From Apostichopus japonicus (lineage: Eukaryota; Echinodermata; Holothuroidea; Aspidochirotida; Stichopodidae): DNA of 64,000 nt. The notes under the pieces are model-generated. The model was given only the letters and a program-made list of their open reading frames with translations. It made no database searches and was not told the DNA's origin. Position 1 is the stretch's first letter; each line of letters begins with the position of its first letter. Of the stretch, positions 38,571 through 51,395 are shown piece by piece. Position numbers and translations under genes: made by a program. The stretch is from NCBI RefSeq assembly GCF_037975245.1, contig NC_092566.1, positions 10,695,501-10,759,500 of the forward strand, read 5' to 3'.

Positions 38571-39740
38571 CGCTATCCGTTACGTTCCAATAACCTCTGA
38601 AATGACATTTGAATCATGATGAGAGAGACAGAACAACAGTCCGTTATTTCTCACGCATAGTCGCATTAAACCAGAGTCGAATCAACGCGAGCGTAAAATA
38701 ACAGTCTAGAGAGCTGCGACGATGAGCAGTAACGTTTCCAGTGACTCCTGGCCTAAACATACAAATCAAGACACAGGGAACACATAGAGACGCATGAGGA
38801 GACCGCTGGCAGTATCCATGGCAACCTGTTAGCTCTAATTCAATCACTTACATTTTGGGAAAAGAGGATACCGACTCATCAGGCCTTTCGTATGAATCCC
38901 TTATCGGAGGCATAACATAGTGCGTTGTTAGCAGCCATCTGCTGCTAATACCAAGATGCGCTCGCTGTGCACGCCAGCTCCAGTCATTGCATGCTCTTAT
39001 GGTCTGCATCATGGTATAATATAGATACATGGTTACATACTGTACATGTGTATGTAACCACTATAGCAGTCTCAATGAAATAGAGCTCTGTACATTACAC
39101 ATTTGTGTGCACCTGACATGAGCAATTGTAACCAAAAGTCATCTACAAAAATTTAATTAACCTACGGTACTATACTGTGCAAATTAATTGAGAATTATAA
39201 TACATGGCAACCAGTGCACATCATTACCCAGAGCTGGTAAATGTCGAGACAGAAAGTTAAATTTCATGATCTTCAAGAGTTGGATACATATCAAATTGTC
39301 AATTATGAAACAAGATAATTATGGGACTACCAGCAACTATTTGAAATGATCCACTACTGTAGTACAACAAAGCAATAGTACTAATGATAATACTGTAATT
39401 CACGGTCGATAAAGTGGTTGGAAATTATACAGGTCTGGGTGCATGCAATGGACATTGCACTATATGTGGGGTCTGTATGATATTCCTTTACAAGCTGTCC
39501 CTCTGCATGCTGAATGACAATAAACCATACATTGGTATACGTACTGATTTTAAAATACTGATATTACCCAGGGATATACAGTATATATACGAATGGCATA
39601 TTTTTGGAAAATTCTCAATTTTCTTCCCATATATCTGAGATCTGATATTAAAAATAACAATTGGTTGAGATCTTCGGGTGTCAGTCAAGGCAATGAAAAT
39701 GTTGAGGGCAGCATAAAATTTACCAAATGATTAATGAGTG

Positions 39741-39868
39741 GTAGAATGAGAAGGAAGGGCATTGACCGAAGGGGTTGGTCATAGAGGGCGCACAGTTTTT
39801 AAAGTTTACCAGTTCATTCTAGGCACGGTACAACAGCAGTGCTTAAGTTGTGGGGAGACAGGTAAGCT
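39741..39868 (+). mobile_element. MITE-like foldback family, copy D (right half)
   Basis: Shares GTAGAATGAGAAG...GGGCATTGACCG...GGTCATAGAG with copy B and ends CTTAAGTTGTGGGGAGACAG followed by GTAAGC. The left end is absent. Confidence 0.75.
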
Positions 39869-41387
39869 TTGAGCAAAGTATATTTACCAAATGCTTTACA
39901 GCCAAAAGGTTGAAACACTTTATGTTTTCATCAAGATCTTTAATACTTTTGAATAATAACTGACAGTTTTGGTCATATTAATAATTACTAATTAATCCAA
40001 ACTGAGAATATTATTTCCATATCACTGTACATGCATTAATTATAACCAAACACAATATCATAGATGAAATAGCCGGATCTACAAATTATCAAAGAGGTAA
40101 CTCATACAAACTGTACAGGACCAATAACCAAGATTTAAACTATTTACGTACGATAAAAACTTCAAAATCTCCTACAATTGATTGCTTTACATGATCATCC
40201 AACGACAAATGTGTGCAATATTGACGTATTGATTTAAAATCTTTTTGCAATTTTCCGTTGGCGTCTCTGTCACAATTTGTTTTTTATTACTTTTCGTTTT
40301 CTGTCATTCACTGTGTACCATTGCATGATGGTATTATCACATGTTGTTATTGTTGTTGTTGTATACTGTACAGCCAAGACTTCCCATCTATTCTTGATTA
40401 TCACTTTTATTTGCATGCAATATTAGTAGGCTGAGAGTATATATAGATTAAAAAGTGAAAAAATTACAATGCTCAACAATGCTGCAGATTTTCATGAGCC
40501 TGCATTTATTGTTCAGGGTTATATGTGTGTACACTACGTGCAGTACATTTGTGAAATGTCATGCAAATTTCCAGAGACAAAAATGAATTTCAATTTCAAT
40601 GATGTTTCTGATCGGCTTCGATATATACGTAGCTCAATGAATATAAATAAGAAGGATGCTGAGGTGATATTTATTTTCATGTATTTGTTACTTTTCAGGA
40701 TCGTACGTGTGTTTAATAGTACTTACAGTTGTGTGTGCCAGTAGGGCGATTGCCTGGTTCATTATTCATGTACCTAGTATTAATTAGTTAGCCAAGTTTT
40801 CTTAGCTACCTGCTTTAGAAGCAGTGTCAGTCATTATAGATAGATCTAGGAATTTTCCTCCCTTATTTTTTTGTCTTTTTGGCCTTCAGTCAATGGCTAT
40901 TTCACTTAAGTACTAATTACCAAGCCTTTTTCAGGCGAGATATCCAAAATATCAATTTTATACTGGTTAAAAGCCAAAATGACAAAACACTACACAATTA
41001 GGGTGACCCTTACACAAAGGTGGCCTAACATTATACCAATACCATCAGAAACAGATTAAATTATTCCTCGTCAATTGATGTGTGCTTCATTAATTAACCT
41101 TGGACACAATAGTATTAAGTTTTTGAGATTTAAGTTAAATGAAAAAAAAAAAAAATTGTGAATCGCAGTAAGGCAGACTTATATAATCATCATTGCTGGT
41201 ACGCTCTGTTAATTAATAAACTGTCTCCACCATGTCAACTTCTTCACATAGAAAACTTGAAATGGAAGTGGAAAAACCCAAAAACTTAAGTACTAATTCA
41301 CCTGCAGAAGCACCATCAATCAGTGACCTTCAAAAGGGATTAAAATGAAAAAAACAGGACATTCTCTGCATATTTCTCAGTGCCAGC

Positions 41388-42843
41388 ATACAGAGAATAA
41401 TAGAGCGAATCAGCTCTATTCATGCTACTAAAAGAAATGTACTTCCCTGATTTCCTAGAGCTATCAACCTCTTAGCGTCTCTATTTTATATACAGAGAAT
41501 AATAGAGCGAATCAGCTCTATTCATGCTACTAAAAATATTGTACTTCCCTGATTTACTAGAGCTGTCAACCTCTTACAGCGCCTCCATTTTACATACAGA
41601 GAATAATAGAGCGAATCAGCTCTATTCATGCTACTAAATATACTGTACTTCCCTGATTTACTAGAGATGTCAACCTCTTACAGCGTCTCCATTTTACATA
41701 GAGAGAATAATAGAGCGAATCAGCTCTATTCATGCTACTAAATATACTGTACTTCCCTGATTTACTAGAGATGTCAACCTCTTACAGCGTCTCCATTTTA
41801 CATAGAGAGAATTATAGAGCGAATCAGCTCTATTCATGCTACTAAATATACTGTACTTCCCTGATTTACTAGAGATGTCAACCTCTTACGGCGTCTCCAT
41901 TTTACATAGAGAGAATAATAGAGCGAATCAGCTCTATTCATGCTACTAAATATACTGTACTTCCCTGATTTCCTAGAGATGTCAACCTCTTACGGCGTCT
42001 CCATTTTACATAGAGAGAATAATAGAGCGAATCAGCTCTATTCATGCTACTAAATATACTGTACTTCCCTGATTTCCTAGAGATGTCAACCTCTTACGGC
42101 GTCTCCATTTTACATAGAGAGAATAATAGAGCGAATCAGCTCTATTCATGCTACTAAATATACTGTACTTCCCTGATTTCCTAGAGATGTCAACCTCTTA
42201 CGGCGTCTCCATTTTACATAGAGAGAATAATAGAGCGAATCAGCTCTATTCATGCTACTAAATATACTGTACTTCCCTGATTTCCTAGAGATGTCAACCT
42301 CCTACGGCGTCTCCATTTTACATAGAGAGAATAATAGAGCGAATCAGCTCTATTCATGCTACTAAATATACTGTACTTCCCTGATTTCCTAGAGATGTCA
42401 ACCTCTTACAGCGTCTCCATTTTACATAGAGAGAATAATAGAGCGAATCAGCTCTATTCATGCTACTAAAAATACTGTCCTTCTCTGATTTACTAGAGAT
42501 GTCAACCTCTTACAGCGTCTCCATTTTACATAGAGAGAATAATAGAGCAAACCAGCTCTATTTATGCTACTAAAGATACTACATACTTCCCTGATTTCCT
42601 AGAGATGTCAACCTCTTACAGCGTCTCTATTTTACATAGAGAGAATAATAGAGCGAATCAGCTCTATTCATGCTACTAAATATACTGTACTTCCCTGATT
42701 TCCTAGAGATGTCAACCTCTTACGGCATCTCCATTTTACATAGAGAGAATAATAGAGCGAATCAGCTCTATTCATGCTACTAAATATACTGTACTTCCCT
42801 GATTTCCTAGAGATGTCAACCTCTTACGGCGTCTCCATTTTAC
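41388..42843. repeat. 104-bp satellite array, 14 units, hairpin in each
   Basis: TAGAGCGAATCAGCTC recurs at 41401, 41503, 41607, 41711, 41815, 41919, 42023, 42127, 42231, 42335, 42439, 42543 (variant), 42649 and 42753. The period is 104 bp, apart from 102 once at the start and 106 once from a 2-bp insertion. Each unit has arms AATAGAGC and GCTCTATT around a 6-nt loop (GAATCA), a perfect 8-bp hairpin. Units in the middle are almost identical and the outer ones more diverged, the usual pattern of unequal exchange. No open frame persists. Confidence 0.98.
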
Positions 42844-43189
42844 GACATAATTAATTGATTTCTGTCTACCCTGGATATATATCCAAGGTTGAATGAGCTG
42901 CAACACCAGCGATAAAATGGTCATTACCTATATACACAAAATCAATTTACCAACAAATCTTTTCTGCAGTTTGAAATAGTAATTTCATTAGAGTTCAAAC
43001 AAATAGGTGACTGGTCATGGAGTTGACCAAAATGGTTAAAAGGCGACCATTTCAGTTCTGTACAGATCTCCACATGTAATTAAAGTGCATGACTCAATTG
43101 AGATCTAAAAGTGTTGTAATATAACGGTAAAACAAGACCGATATGGAAACATTTAACAGAGACACAGGAATCCATTGATTTTACTTAGG

Positions 43190-43590
43190 ATGGATATTTA
43201 CCAGCAACAAGCTTACCTGTCTCCTCACCACCAGGAAACTACAAACCAAGCCTGAATAACCGACCAAACAGAAAACGCCAGATACGAATAATAGTGCGGT
43301 TGCGTATTATGGTAAGTCTGGGACAAAACCAGATTGATAAATTATCCAAAAGCAGTCCTAATGATGACAACCAGATATAATGATTCCCACAGATAACAAA
43401 GTCTGTACGCATAAATAAAGCACAGATAGGCAGGTAAGAATATGGTAAGAATATGATGGAGGGGGTCACTGACCAGTAAGCCCCGACCAGATGCTATTGA
43501 CTGCAAGTCAGCAGCGTTGAAACAGTTCAAGCTCACCCTAGACACGTACGATAGAACGAGAGGTTGGGAGGAGACAGCATTAGCAAGAAA
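43190..43590 (+). mobile_element. MITE-like foldback family, copy E
   Basis: Left GCTTACCTGTCTCCTCACCA (43211-43230). Right CGATAGAACGAGAGGTTGGG followed by AGGAGACAGCATTAGC. The left terminus read on the minus strand gives GGAGACAGGTAAGC, a strong donor-like string in the sense of the PDE gene. Confidence 0.65.
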
Positions 43591-46500
43591 GCAATTTAGT
43601 GAATACCGGAAACAGGTCAGAATAGGGTGACGACAAATTATCTAAACTGTTCTCGATAACCAGAAGTTAATTAGAACTCAAAACAGTGTATGCGTGCATT
43701 TGTTGTGAGTATGGAAAGGTATACAGTCTTATCTGAGTGGACTGAAATAAAAAGCAATTTCTCCTTATATTATCCCTTTTGTTCTTGTGGGAAGGTCTTG
43801 TTGTATTTTCTTTTTTCTTTTTTTTCATGATTGTAGCATGAAAGTATATAAACTTGTGTTTAACCAAGCTACAGTGCTAGGTATACTTCCTATCACTAAA
43901 TCATTTTAATGACAGACAAAACCAAATAACTCAACTTCCTACTCTACCTCAACAAATTTTGAACTTCCCGTCAAAACAGACAACAGAAACCACTTCCTTT
44001 TTATTCAAAATCAGTTCTTGTCTGGAGTTGAAACAATACATGGTTTCTCACACATGTATACATGTAATACTTCATCATATTGCCAATTGAAACAGTGCAC
44101 TACATTTTTACAGGAAGATCATTAAAACTAGTAGTTTGTTAAAGCTGCACTGCATGAATTGCATATTATGCATAATTAGTTTCAGTCAATAATGTTTTTG
44201 TCAGTCACTCAAACTTAAATTATCCAATGTTGTCTCTCTTACACAACCAGTTTGGTTTTTAACTTTGTATTCATACTGAACAAAAGATCCCTTCTAAATT
44301 GGACACCTTACTCAATTGGCTCAGAAATCTCTTGTACAGTATGTGTGGCTCCCACCAGTGGCATGCCTCATATTAATAGTAAAAATTAATAGCTCAAGCA
44401 TTCCAGACAATTTTGCATCCTGCAAATTTCTAGTATTTAACATTACATTTTTTTTTCATGTATCTGCAAACCTTGGAACTAATTTTACTTACTTTTCATT
44501 AAACCTAGTCTGATTTATGTGTATGAAGGTATAATAGATCTGTTATCAGGTACTTTATTGCCTTGCTGACATAGGGTTTTCCACACCATTTTTGCTTGGT
44601 GTCCCCAATTTTCACCTTTATCACCTTGGCAACCCTCCAGCAGCAGATATTATGATTTAGAGGAGGTAGAGGGTCCTAATTATTATTTATTTATTTTTAT
44701 TTTTTTATTTTTTTTTTCCAGGTTCTATAAAGTAATTTATGTACAATATTTTTTCCACTTTTGATACACAAATACTGCCATTCCTAAAATTATTTTGCAA
44801 CCCTTAAAACCATTTGGCAACCCTAAAATGGGATTGTTTTCCCCCACTTTGAATACCAGAGCTTTACTATGACCGTACAAAACTGCCTGTCTCAGTAGAT
44901 TGGTACTGAATGACATTTTCAAGGCAAAAATGCAGCTGTATGCAGCTTGTTAACAAGCCTTAATAACATATACTATATATACAGTAACTAGTAATTCAAT
45001 AGTGTACCGAACAGATGTTTGAAGCAGAAGTTTAAACTTCGCCACTACTCAGAACAGGAAAGTAAATCCTATATTTCCTCTTTTCTCATAACTTTGATCA
45101 TGGGTTATGTATGGGATTATGGTATCAATCAGGTTATGGCCAAATGAGTTTCTGAGTAATAGTAAGCTAGGGGGAAAAAACCTTACAAAATATTTCTACT
45201 GTAAGCTAGTATTAGAATTAAACACTTGAAGATGAACTGAACGTTATACCAGTTAAAGTATCTAATTTTCATGGGCACAATGAGAGCTTCTTTAAGAGAG
45301 TGCAGAATAGTAACAATTACACCCTCTCTCCCAATATCTTCTCCCTCTCAATATCCCCCTCGAATCCCATGTCCATCCTTCCCACATCCCTCCTCAAGTA
45401 TCCCAAATTCCCAGCATCCTTAATATTGGAAAGTTAAGTCATTTATATCTGTTTATTTAATTAATTGCAGAATCCTTTACTTTTTCTCTTTTTGTGATAC
45501 ATTCAGGGCTCTTGTGGTTGTAACTTTAGGCATAGATGTTAACCATTCCATTCTTCTTTGCCTATGTAATTTCATCCCCACCCTCAATCCTCCTTCCCTC
45601 TCCATCAAGTTCCAAAATTATTGTCTCATTACTAAATAAATTACTTGACAATTTAGATAAATGAGATACAATGCTTTAATTTGATTTGATTTCAGACAGT
45701 GACCTCTTTTTCAGTAACAATTTGTCACTTTTTGTATCATTAAACCACAGACCTTCAGTTTTTGAGTTATGTTTTATGTCCAGACCTGTATGCCACCACA
45801 GCAGGATATATACAGCACTGTATGTGTAGATATGGTGTGAATATGTTTTGTAGCTGTTTGCATACACTGCACTCAAGTTGTTAACATATATATTAAACCA
45901 CTGTACCTGTGCAAATATATCTATCTGCCTATCAGGGCTAATATTAGGATTTTTACCGGGAAAAATTTCCACAATGTTTGTATGCACAGGTTAAATGTCA
46001 ACAAAAGGGTATCTTTACAGAAGAAGAGTACTGTAGTTTGAGCAACATACTTTACTGCTAATCATACTGTATTTGGATTAAACAGATTTGATGCCAGCAT
46101 CTAGGTCAGTCAATAAACCATTGTTGGCCAAATTTACATTGATGCAAATCAGATACTGTAACGTTATGTAGATAGGCCTACTATATGTACCAGTTGTACA
46201 GTCTTTCATTTTGAAAATGAAAGCACCTTGGAATTATTAAACTAGTATGTACTGTATGCTATTCTGGGTGACCAGTAAAAATTTGGAATAAACTCATCAG
46301 AAATTATGATAGATTTTCCCTAACTTAATTGGGGGAGGGGATGTAATTATTAGCTTGAACTGCTATACAGAATTAGTAACTTTATGGTTGACATACACAT
46401 ATTTACATGTGTATATTAGAGCATGGCAAAATCACTTGTCAGGGCTGCCAGTTGCCTTTCTCAAAGACAACATACATACTACATGTACAGTCCACAAAGG

Positions 46501-46969
46501 TACATCTGAGGAGAGGAAATTTATGAAGCACAATCAAACATTCCATTGTTTCTAAGCTTTACGAGTGACAAACAGTCCATATATTTAGCCAACTTTCAAA
46601 TGCAACAATGTCACTATAGCTGTCACCCCGACCTGTTACAGTTGGCTGTGATCATTGTCAGCTCTATATCAACGGTACATGCACCTTAGTTACAAGTTAT
46701 GTTAGGTATACTGTACTTTTACATGTTTGTGATTACAAACGATCAAGTCTGTTGATGGATCAACCATTTAAATCTTTACAGCTGGCAAATTTTTAAGGGT
46801 TTAAATCATTGACAAAACAAAATTTGTTGGAAGGGTTAGACATCAAAACAGTGACATACTGTATGTATAGCAGTCATGTATAACAGTCACAAAACAGTCT
46901 TGATCAGCGTTAAAGACGTTTTATTTCTAACAAACGGTAGGTTAAGCATATTCAATTGTATTTTGTATA

Positions 46970-47042
46970 TGTTTTGTTAAGCGCATTGAACCCTGGGATT
47001 TTGCGCTGTAGAAGCACGGGTGTAATGATAGTAATGTAATAA
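46970..47042 (+). repeat. Retroposon 3'-tail fragment
   Basis: AAGCGCATTGAACCCTGGGA, then TTTTGCGCTGTAGAAG, ending in loose (TAAT)n. The order resembles the 3' end of the SINE at 30228-30606 (GCGCATAGAAC, TTGGATTATGCGCTATA). Confidence 0.5.
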
Positions 47043-47340
47043 CATAGGTTTATCCTGAGTGGAATTGAAGTACATAAACTTTGTGTTATTTTAGCAGACA
47101 TATGGTAGACCACCTCTAGAACTGCATTTAGAGTAGATTTTCAATTTCGATTCACTCTATTTAGAGTATTTCAATCAACCTTTCAATTCAGAAAGAAAGA
47201 GATGAAATTAGTTACTGTACATATTAGAATTAGGGAAAATAAGTTATCAATTCACAAAGAAAGTAGAATGCACAGTACATAGTGAAGCAACGCAAAACGA
47301 TTTGGAGGTGACTTTTGAGGAAGCATGTGTAAAATAAAAA

Positions 47341-48010
47341 CCCCAAAACTTACTGGTTTGGGGGATTACGAGCGACCATACTTACCTGTCTCCCACTCCA
47401 CTATTGCACTTTCCTATCTTCCTAACTACACATTTGGGAACGTTTTAGCACTGCGCCCTGGAAGTTTTTATTTTACCTCATAGTTTACGCTGTTCCTGCC
47501 TGGTACCATCTTTTACTTGTAAAGGATCAGAAAAGAAATGGATCATCCTTGCGTTTACTGTGCCAAAATTCTAGATGTTAACACCCTTATCAACCAAGTA
47601 AATAATGCTGCCATGAGAGATTTTAAAAGGATTTGTCATAAAATTCATAGAGACGAGAAACACCCACTCCATAACGAGCTGAAGTCACTTCTTCACAGAC
47701 TAATTATAATTTGAGAGATAGGACAATCACGCAAAAATTTCGAACTCTACGTTTTAAAAATTCTTTCGTTTATAGGGATGCCATATTTATTCAGGGTGTT
47801 GTTCCACAAAACCTACTTTAATTCATTTATTCACTTTTGATTTATTATTTGTACATACAGCTATTACATGTATGCTATTTTAAGCTTTATAACTCTTAAC
47901 TGTTTTCATATCCTATTTATAAATATGTACTTTCATGTATTTACACTCGATTTTTAATAACCTTAAACTCAAGAGAGTGCTAATGTTGTGTGGAGACAAG
48001 TAAGCAAGGC
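47341..48010 (+). mobile_element. MITE-like foldback family, copy F, carrying a nested LINE end
   Basis: Left end CCCCAAAACTTACTGGTTTG, then CATACTTACCTGTCTCCCAC. Next inside is CGTTTTAGCACTGCGCCCTG, the reverse complement of a block in copy A. Right end GAGAGTGCTAATGTTGTGTG followed by GAGACAAGTAAGC. Between the ends lies about 400 bp of LINE 3' sequence, so the retroposon inserted into the MITE. Confidence 0.75.
47538..47821 (+). pseudogene. C-terminal end of a LINE (CR1/L2/Jockey-like) ORF2, frameshifted
   Basis: Frame 47538-47714 reads AMRDFKRICHKIHRDEKHPL then HNELKSLLHRL. The frame then shifts, and from about 47702 to 47821 it reads NYNLRDRTITQKFRTLRFKN then SFVYRDAIFIQG and a stop. 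Basic residues ending in RTxRFKNSF are the usual C-terminus of non-LTR retrotransposon ORF2 proteins of the CR1/L2/Jockey group, just after the reverse transcriptase. The following AT-rich 120 bp would be the 3' UTR. The fragment is 5'-truncated, as is common for LINE copies. The clade is a guess. Confidence 0.7.
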
Positions 48011-50729
48011 AATGTATCTTGGACAGTACATCATAGGAGATTGCAAGGAATTTAATGAAAACTAGCGATGGTACACACTTTGTACTATTTGCAGTATTGT
48101 AATAGAGAATGAACAGGTTTCACAATCACATTTAAGATTATTCCAAATTTATCTCAACATTCAGCTTTTAATGCTTCATATAATAAAACCAATTACATAC
48201 CATGTGTCTGTAAGCATAAAAAATTCTACTCCTATCCAAAATACTATAGAAAATGAATTTATTTCACCAAAATCACACAAATTACACATCTGGTACAGTA
48301 TCATCAGGGAGGTCTAAATTTATACCAAAGAGGGGCGGGGGGGGGGACAAAAGGTTGTTTATACATTAGCAATCATCACACTGCAGTCAACCTGGAAATT
48401 ACAGGGTCAAAAACCACATTAATGTATATTGCTTCTAAGATCACACAGGCCTTACAATTCAGTCTATAGTTACTTGGCTAAATGCCAGAGGATTTCATGG
48501 TTTGCTGGCAGAAGAAAATTGAGTTGAAAAAGTCCTTGTTTTTCTTTATAATTTGATTTTTCCACAGATCAAAAAATAAATTATTTCAACCAAAAAAAAC
48601 TGAACATTCCTTCTAACAAAATTCTACCTATAAATATAGCTATGACAGGTAAACAAATATTCCAAAAGTGTGTCAAATTTACATCGATGAATCAACAGTA
48701 AAATTGGATTTACTGTACACATAGAAAAGTAGATATTTTGAAGAACATCTCCTACAATACTGACAACACAGACCACATACTGTGATACTACAGTTGACCA
48801 GAGTATATCCAGGGAGGGTTTCAGTCAGTCAAACCAAATCGTTTACATTCAATCAACCGAATCTTGAGTTTAGGGATTAGGTTTTTGAGATGGGGTTTTT
48901 CAACTAAACCGTGTGTCTTTTTCTCTTTTATTGGGAAGTAAGTGTTTCATTGTCTGCAAAGTGCTGGAATATATCCCGTTTAGGATGAATGATTCACTTT
49001 TGTATGTGCAGGCAGGCAGGTGTGTGGAACAATGTATTGCCTCTCCACTTAGCAGAGTCACTCTCAATATTGTGCAAGTACAGAAGTTTACAAACAAAAC
49101 TTCCTGTATGAACAGTGGTACAGTGGAAAATAAGGTTCAGCTTCAACATTGAACACACACCTTACAAATTGCCCGTATTTAGTAAAGAATTTTTTTGTCT
49201 CCATCTCATCCTCTTTTGTACTATCAATGTCAAATTTAAGTCTGTCCGTCCGTCTCTCTTTATAATGTGTCCTTTCGTTTCAGTTAGCCTCTGCAGAAGA
49301 TCCTGGTTGGTTTGAAATATGTCACACCCCTCTAACTTGTATTTTACCTACACAAGCATTCTTCAGTACTTAACAGTTAAATAGCAATTAACATTTTTTT
49401 TTCTCTCCCTCTCTCTGACTTAATTGCTCTTTTTTTTTAGGAAGCCAACTTTGAAGGTTATGTCATATCAGACTATTTCATCTGACCTCAAACTGTCTGA
49501 ACATTGTATTTCTTCATAAAGTCAGGGCTCTGTACAGAGAATATAACACTTCATGTGATCCATTTTCTTGTATACTCTTGCTCTCCAGTAATTTATGAGA
49601 AGAGAAGACACCAAAACAGACCTTTCATGTGAACACAAACTACATCAGGTGTGTGTAAGGAATAGACTATAAAGAGACATATTGCACAAGATTAGGGATT
49701 AAAGTTAAGTGTGTGATAATGTACAGGTTGGCTTCACTCTCAGTCAGATGTCGAAGTACTGTATCCTTACTGTCAAATTATGAAAAGCCAGATATTTATG
49801 GTTGAATAGAGTGAAATGTGAGTTTTTGCTATGATTTCAAGAACACATGTTGAACAAACATGTATACATGCAACTTTCATATTAAAGTTATAGGATTCAT
49901 CAAAAATGTATCTAGTTCCAATTGAGGTTGAGGTCAAAATTCAAGTGGTTTAGGGAAAAATGTTGTTTCATTCGGTGTGGAGGACGGATGTTAATAACAA
50001 TGTTATGCAGTCCATATTTAAAAGCAATTAATTATTAACCTTCGGTGTTTGTGACGATAAGCTATTTCTTGTTTATATGTCCTTTTATATGTACAACTGT
50101 ATACAATTCTTAATTTTGATTATTTTTCAAATTCAATATATATCTCAAGTTTGTATACTAATCAATACTAATGTCACGTCACAATGAAGCACATAGATGA
50201 TAGAGCACAGTATCACTTCGAATGCTAATTTTTGTGTTTATTACTTCATGTTGAAATAAGTAAAATAAAATAAAAAGTTGAACAATTTTGGATCACTTTT
50301 GACAAAGTTCCTTTTGGTAAATAGAATCTGTAGTACTCTACTCTTTTCAGTATTTTCTCTCCGTTTGAAAATGACCAATTAATTACCAATGGCCAGTACT
50401 GTAGTTACCCTCCACAGTTAAAATACATATAAGGACTTCAGCCAAGGTGTTGGAGGTGGCCACATACAGTATACAAGTATCGTCAAAAGGTGTTGATAAC
50501 CATTTGCGTTAGGCCTATATTTTTCTTTTCTTTCCCATTGTTTTTTTTTTTTTGATGTAAAACTAATAGTGTAACTTTGAACAGACTATTGTCTACATGG
50601 TAGATGTACCATGAAAAGTGACTCTAAATTTTGGCAGTGTAAGATACATTTTGATGTAATATGATCTGTAACAGAAATGTGTGTAAACACACACCGAGTA
50701 TCTATACTATAAATATGAACAGATCTGCA

Positions 50730-51395
50730 CTGTAGTGTACTTTATTGAACTCTACTGAACTGTACTGTACTTTACTGTACTGACCTTAACTGTACGTACT
50801 GTACAGTACTGTACTGTAAATGTAATGTACAGTACAGTATATTTAATACAATACAGTACAGTACTGTACTGTACCATACTATACTTTATTGTACTTTACT
50901 GTACTATACATATCAGTACTGAACTGTATAGTACTGTACTGTATTAAATGTACTGTACATTACATTACATTTACAGTACTGTACAGTACAGTACAGTACA
51001 GTACTATATAGTACTGTACTGTATTAAATTTACTGTACATACAGTAATGGATAGTACAGTACTATACTGTACCATACTATACTTTATTGTACTTTACTGT
51101 ACTATACATATCAGTACTGTACTGTACTGAATAGTACTGTACTGTATTAAATGTACTGTACTGTACATTACATTACATTTACAGTACTGTACAGTACAGT
51201 ACTATGTAGTACTGTACTGTATTAAATTTACTGTACATACAGTAATGGATAGTACAGTACTGTACTGTACTGTACCATACTATACTTTATTGTACTTTAC
51301 TGTACTGTATAGTACTGTACTGAAGTAGTACTGTACAGTACAGTACTGTACTGTACTGTATAGTACTGTACTGTATTAAATATGTACTGTACTGT
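50730..51395. repeat. GTAC-rich palindromic array, 200-bp higher-order repeat
   Basis: The stretch is built from TACTG and its complement CAGTA in alternating runs (tactgtactgtacagtacagta), so it is self-complementary at many scales. ACCATACTATACTTTATTGT recurs at 50873, 51071 and 51274 (about 200 bp apart). The block at 50812-50857 is the reverse complement of the block at about 50940-50985. The Tyr/Cys-rich peptides read from it are artefacts. Confidence 0.95.

Noticed and set aside
41388-42843. Regular repeats suggesting a CRISPR array
   Set aside because: The 104-bp units are contiguous, with no unique spacers between short repeats, and the DNA is clearly from an animal genome. It is a satellite.
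41388-42843. Hammerhead ribozyme in the satellite
   Set aside because: I looked on both strands for the CTGATGA and GAAA core elements around the hairpin. Only CTGATTT/CTGATTC are present, so the core is missing.
47538-47714. A short independent gene starting MDHPCVYC
   Set aside because: It joins, after a frameshift, to a typical LINE ORF2 C-terminus and lies inside a MITE, so it is a retrotransposon remnant.
50948-51130. Tyr/Cys/Val-rich open frame
   Set aside because: It is a translation of the TACTG/CAGTA array and has no independent support.
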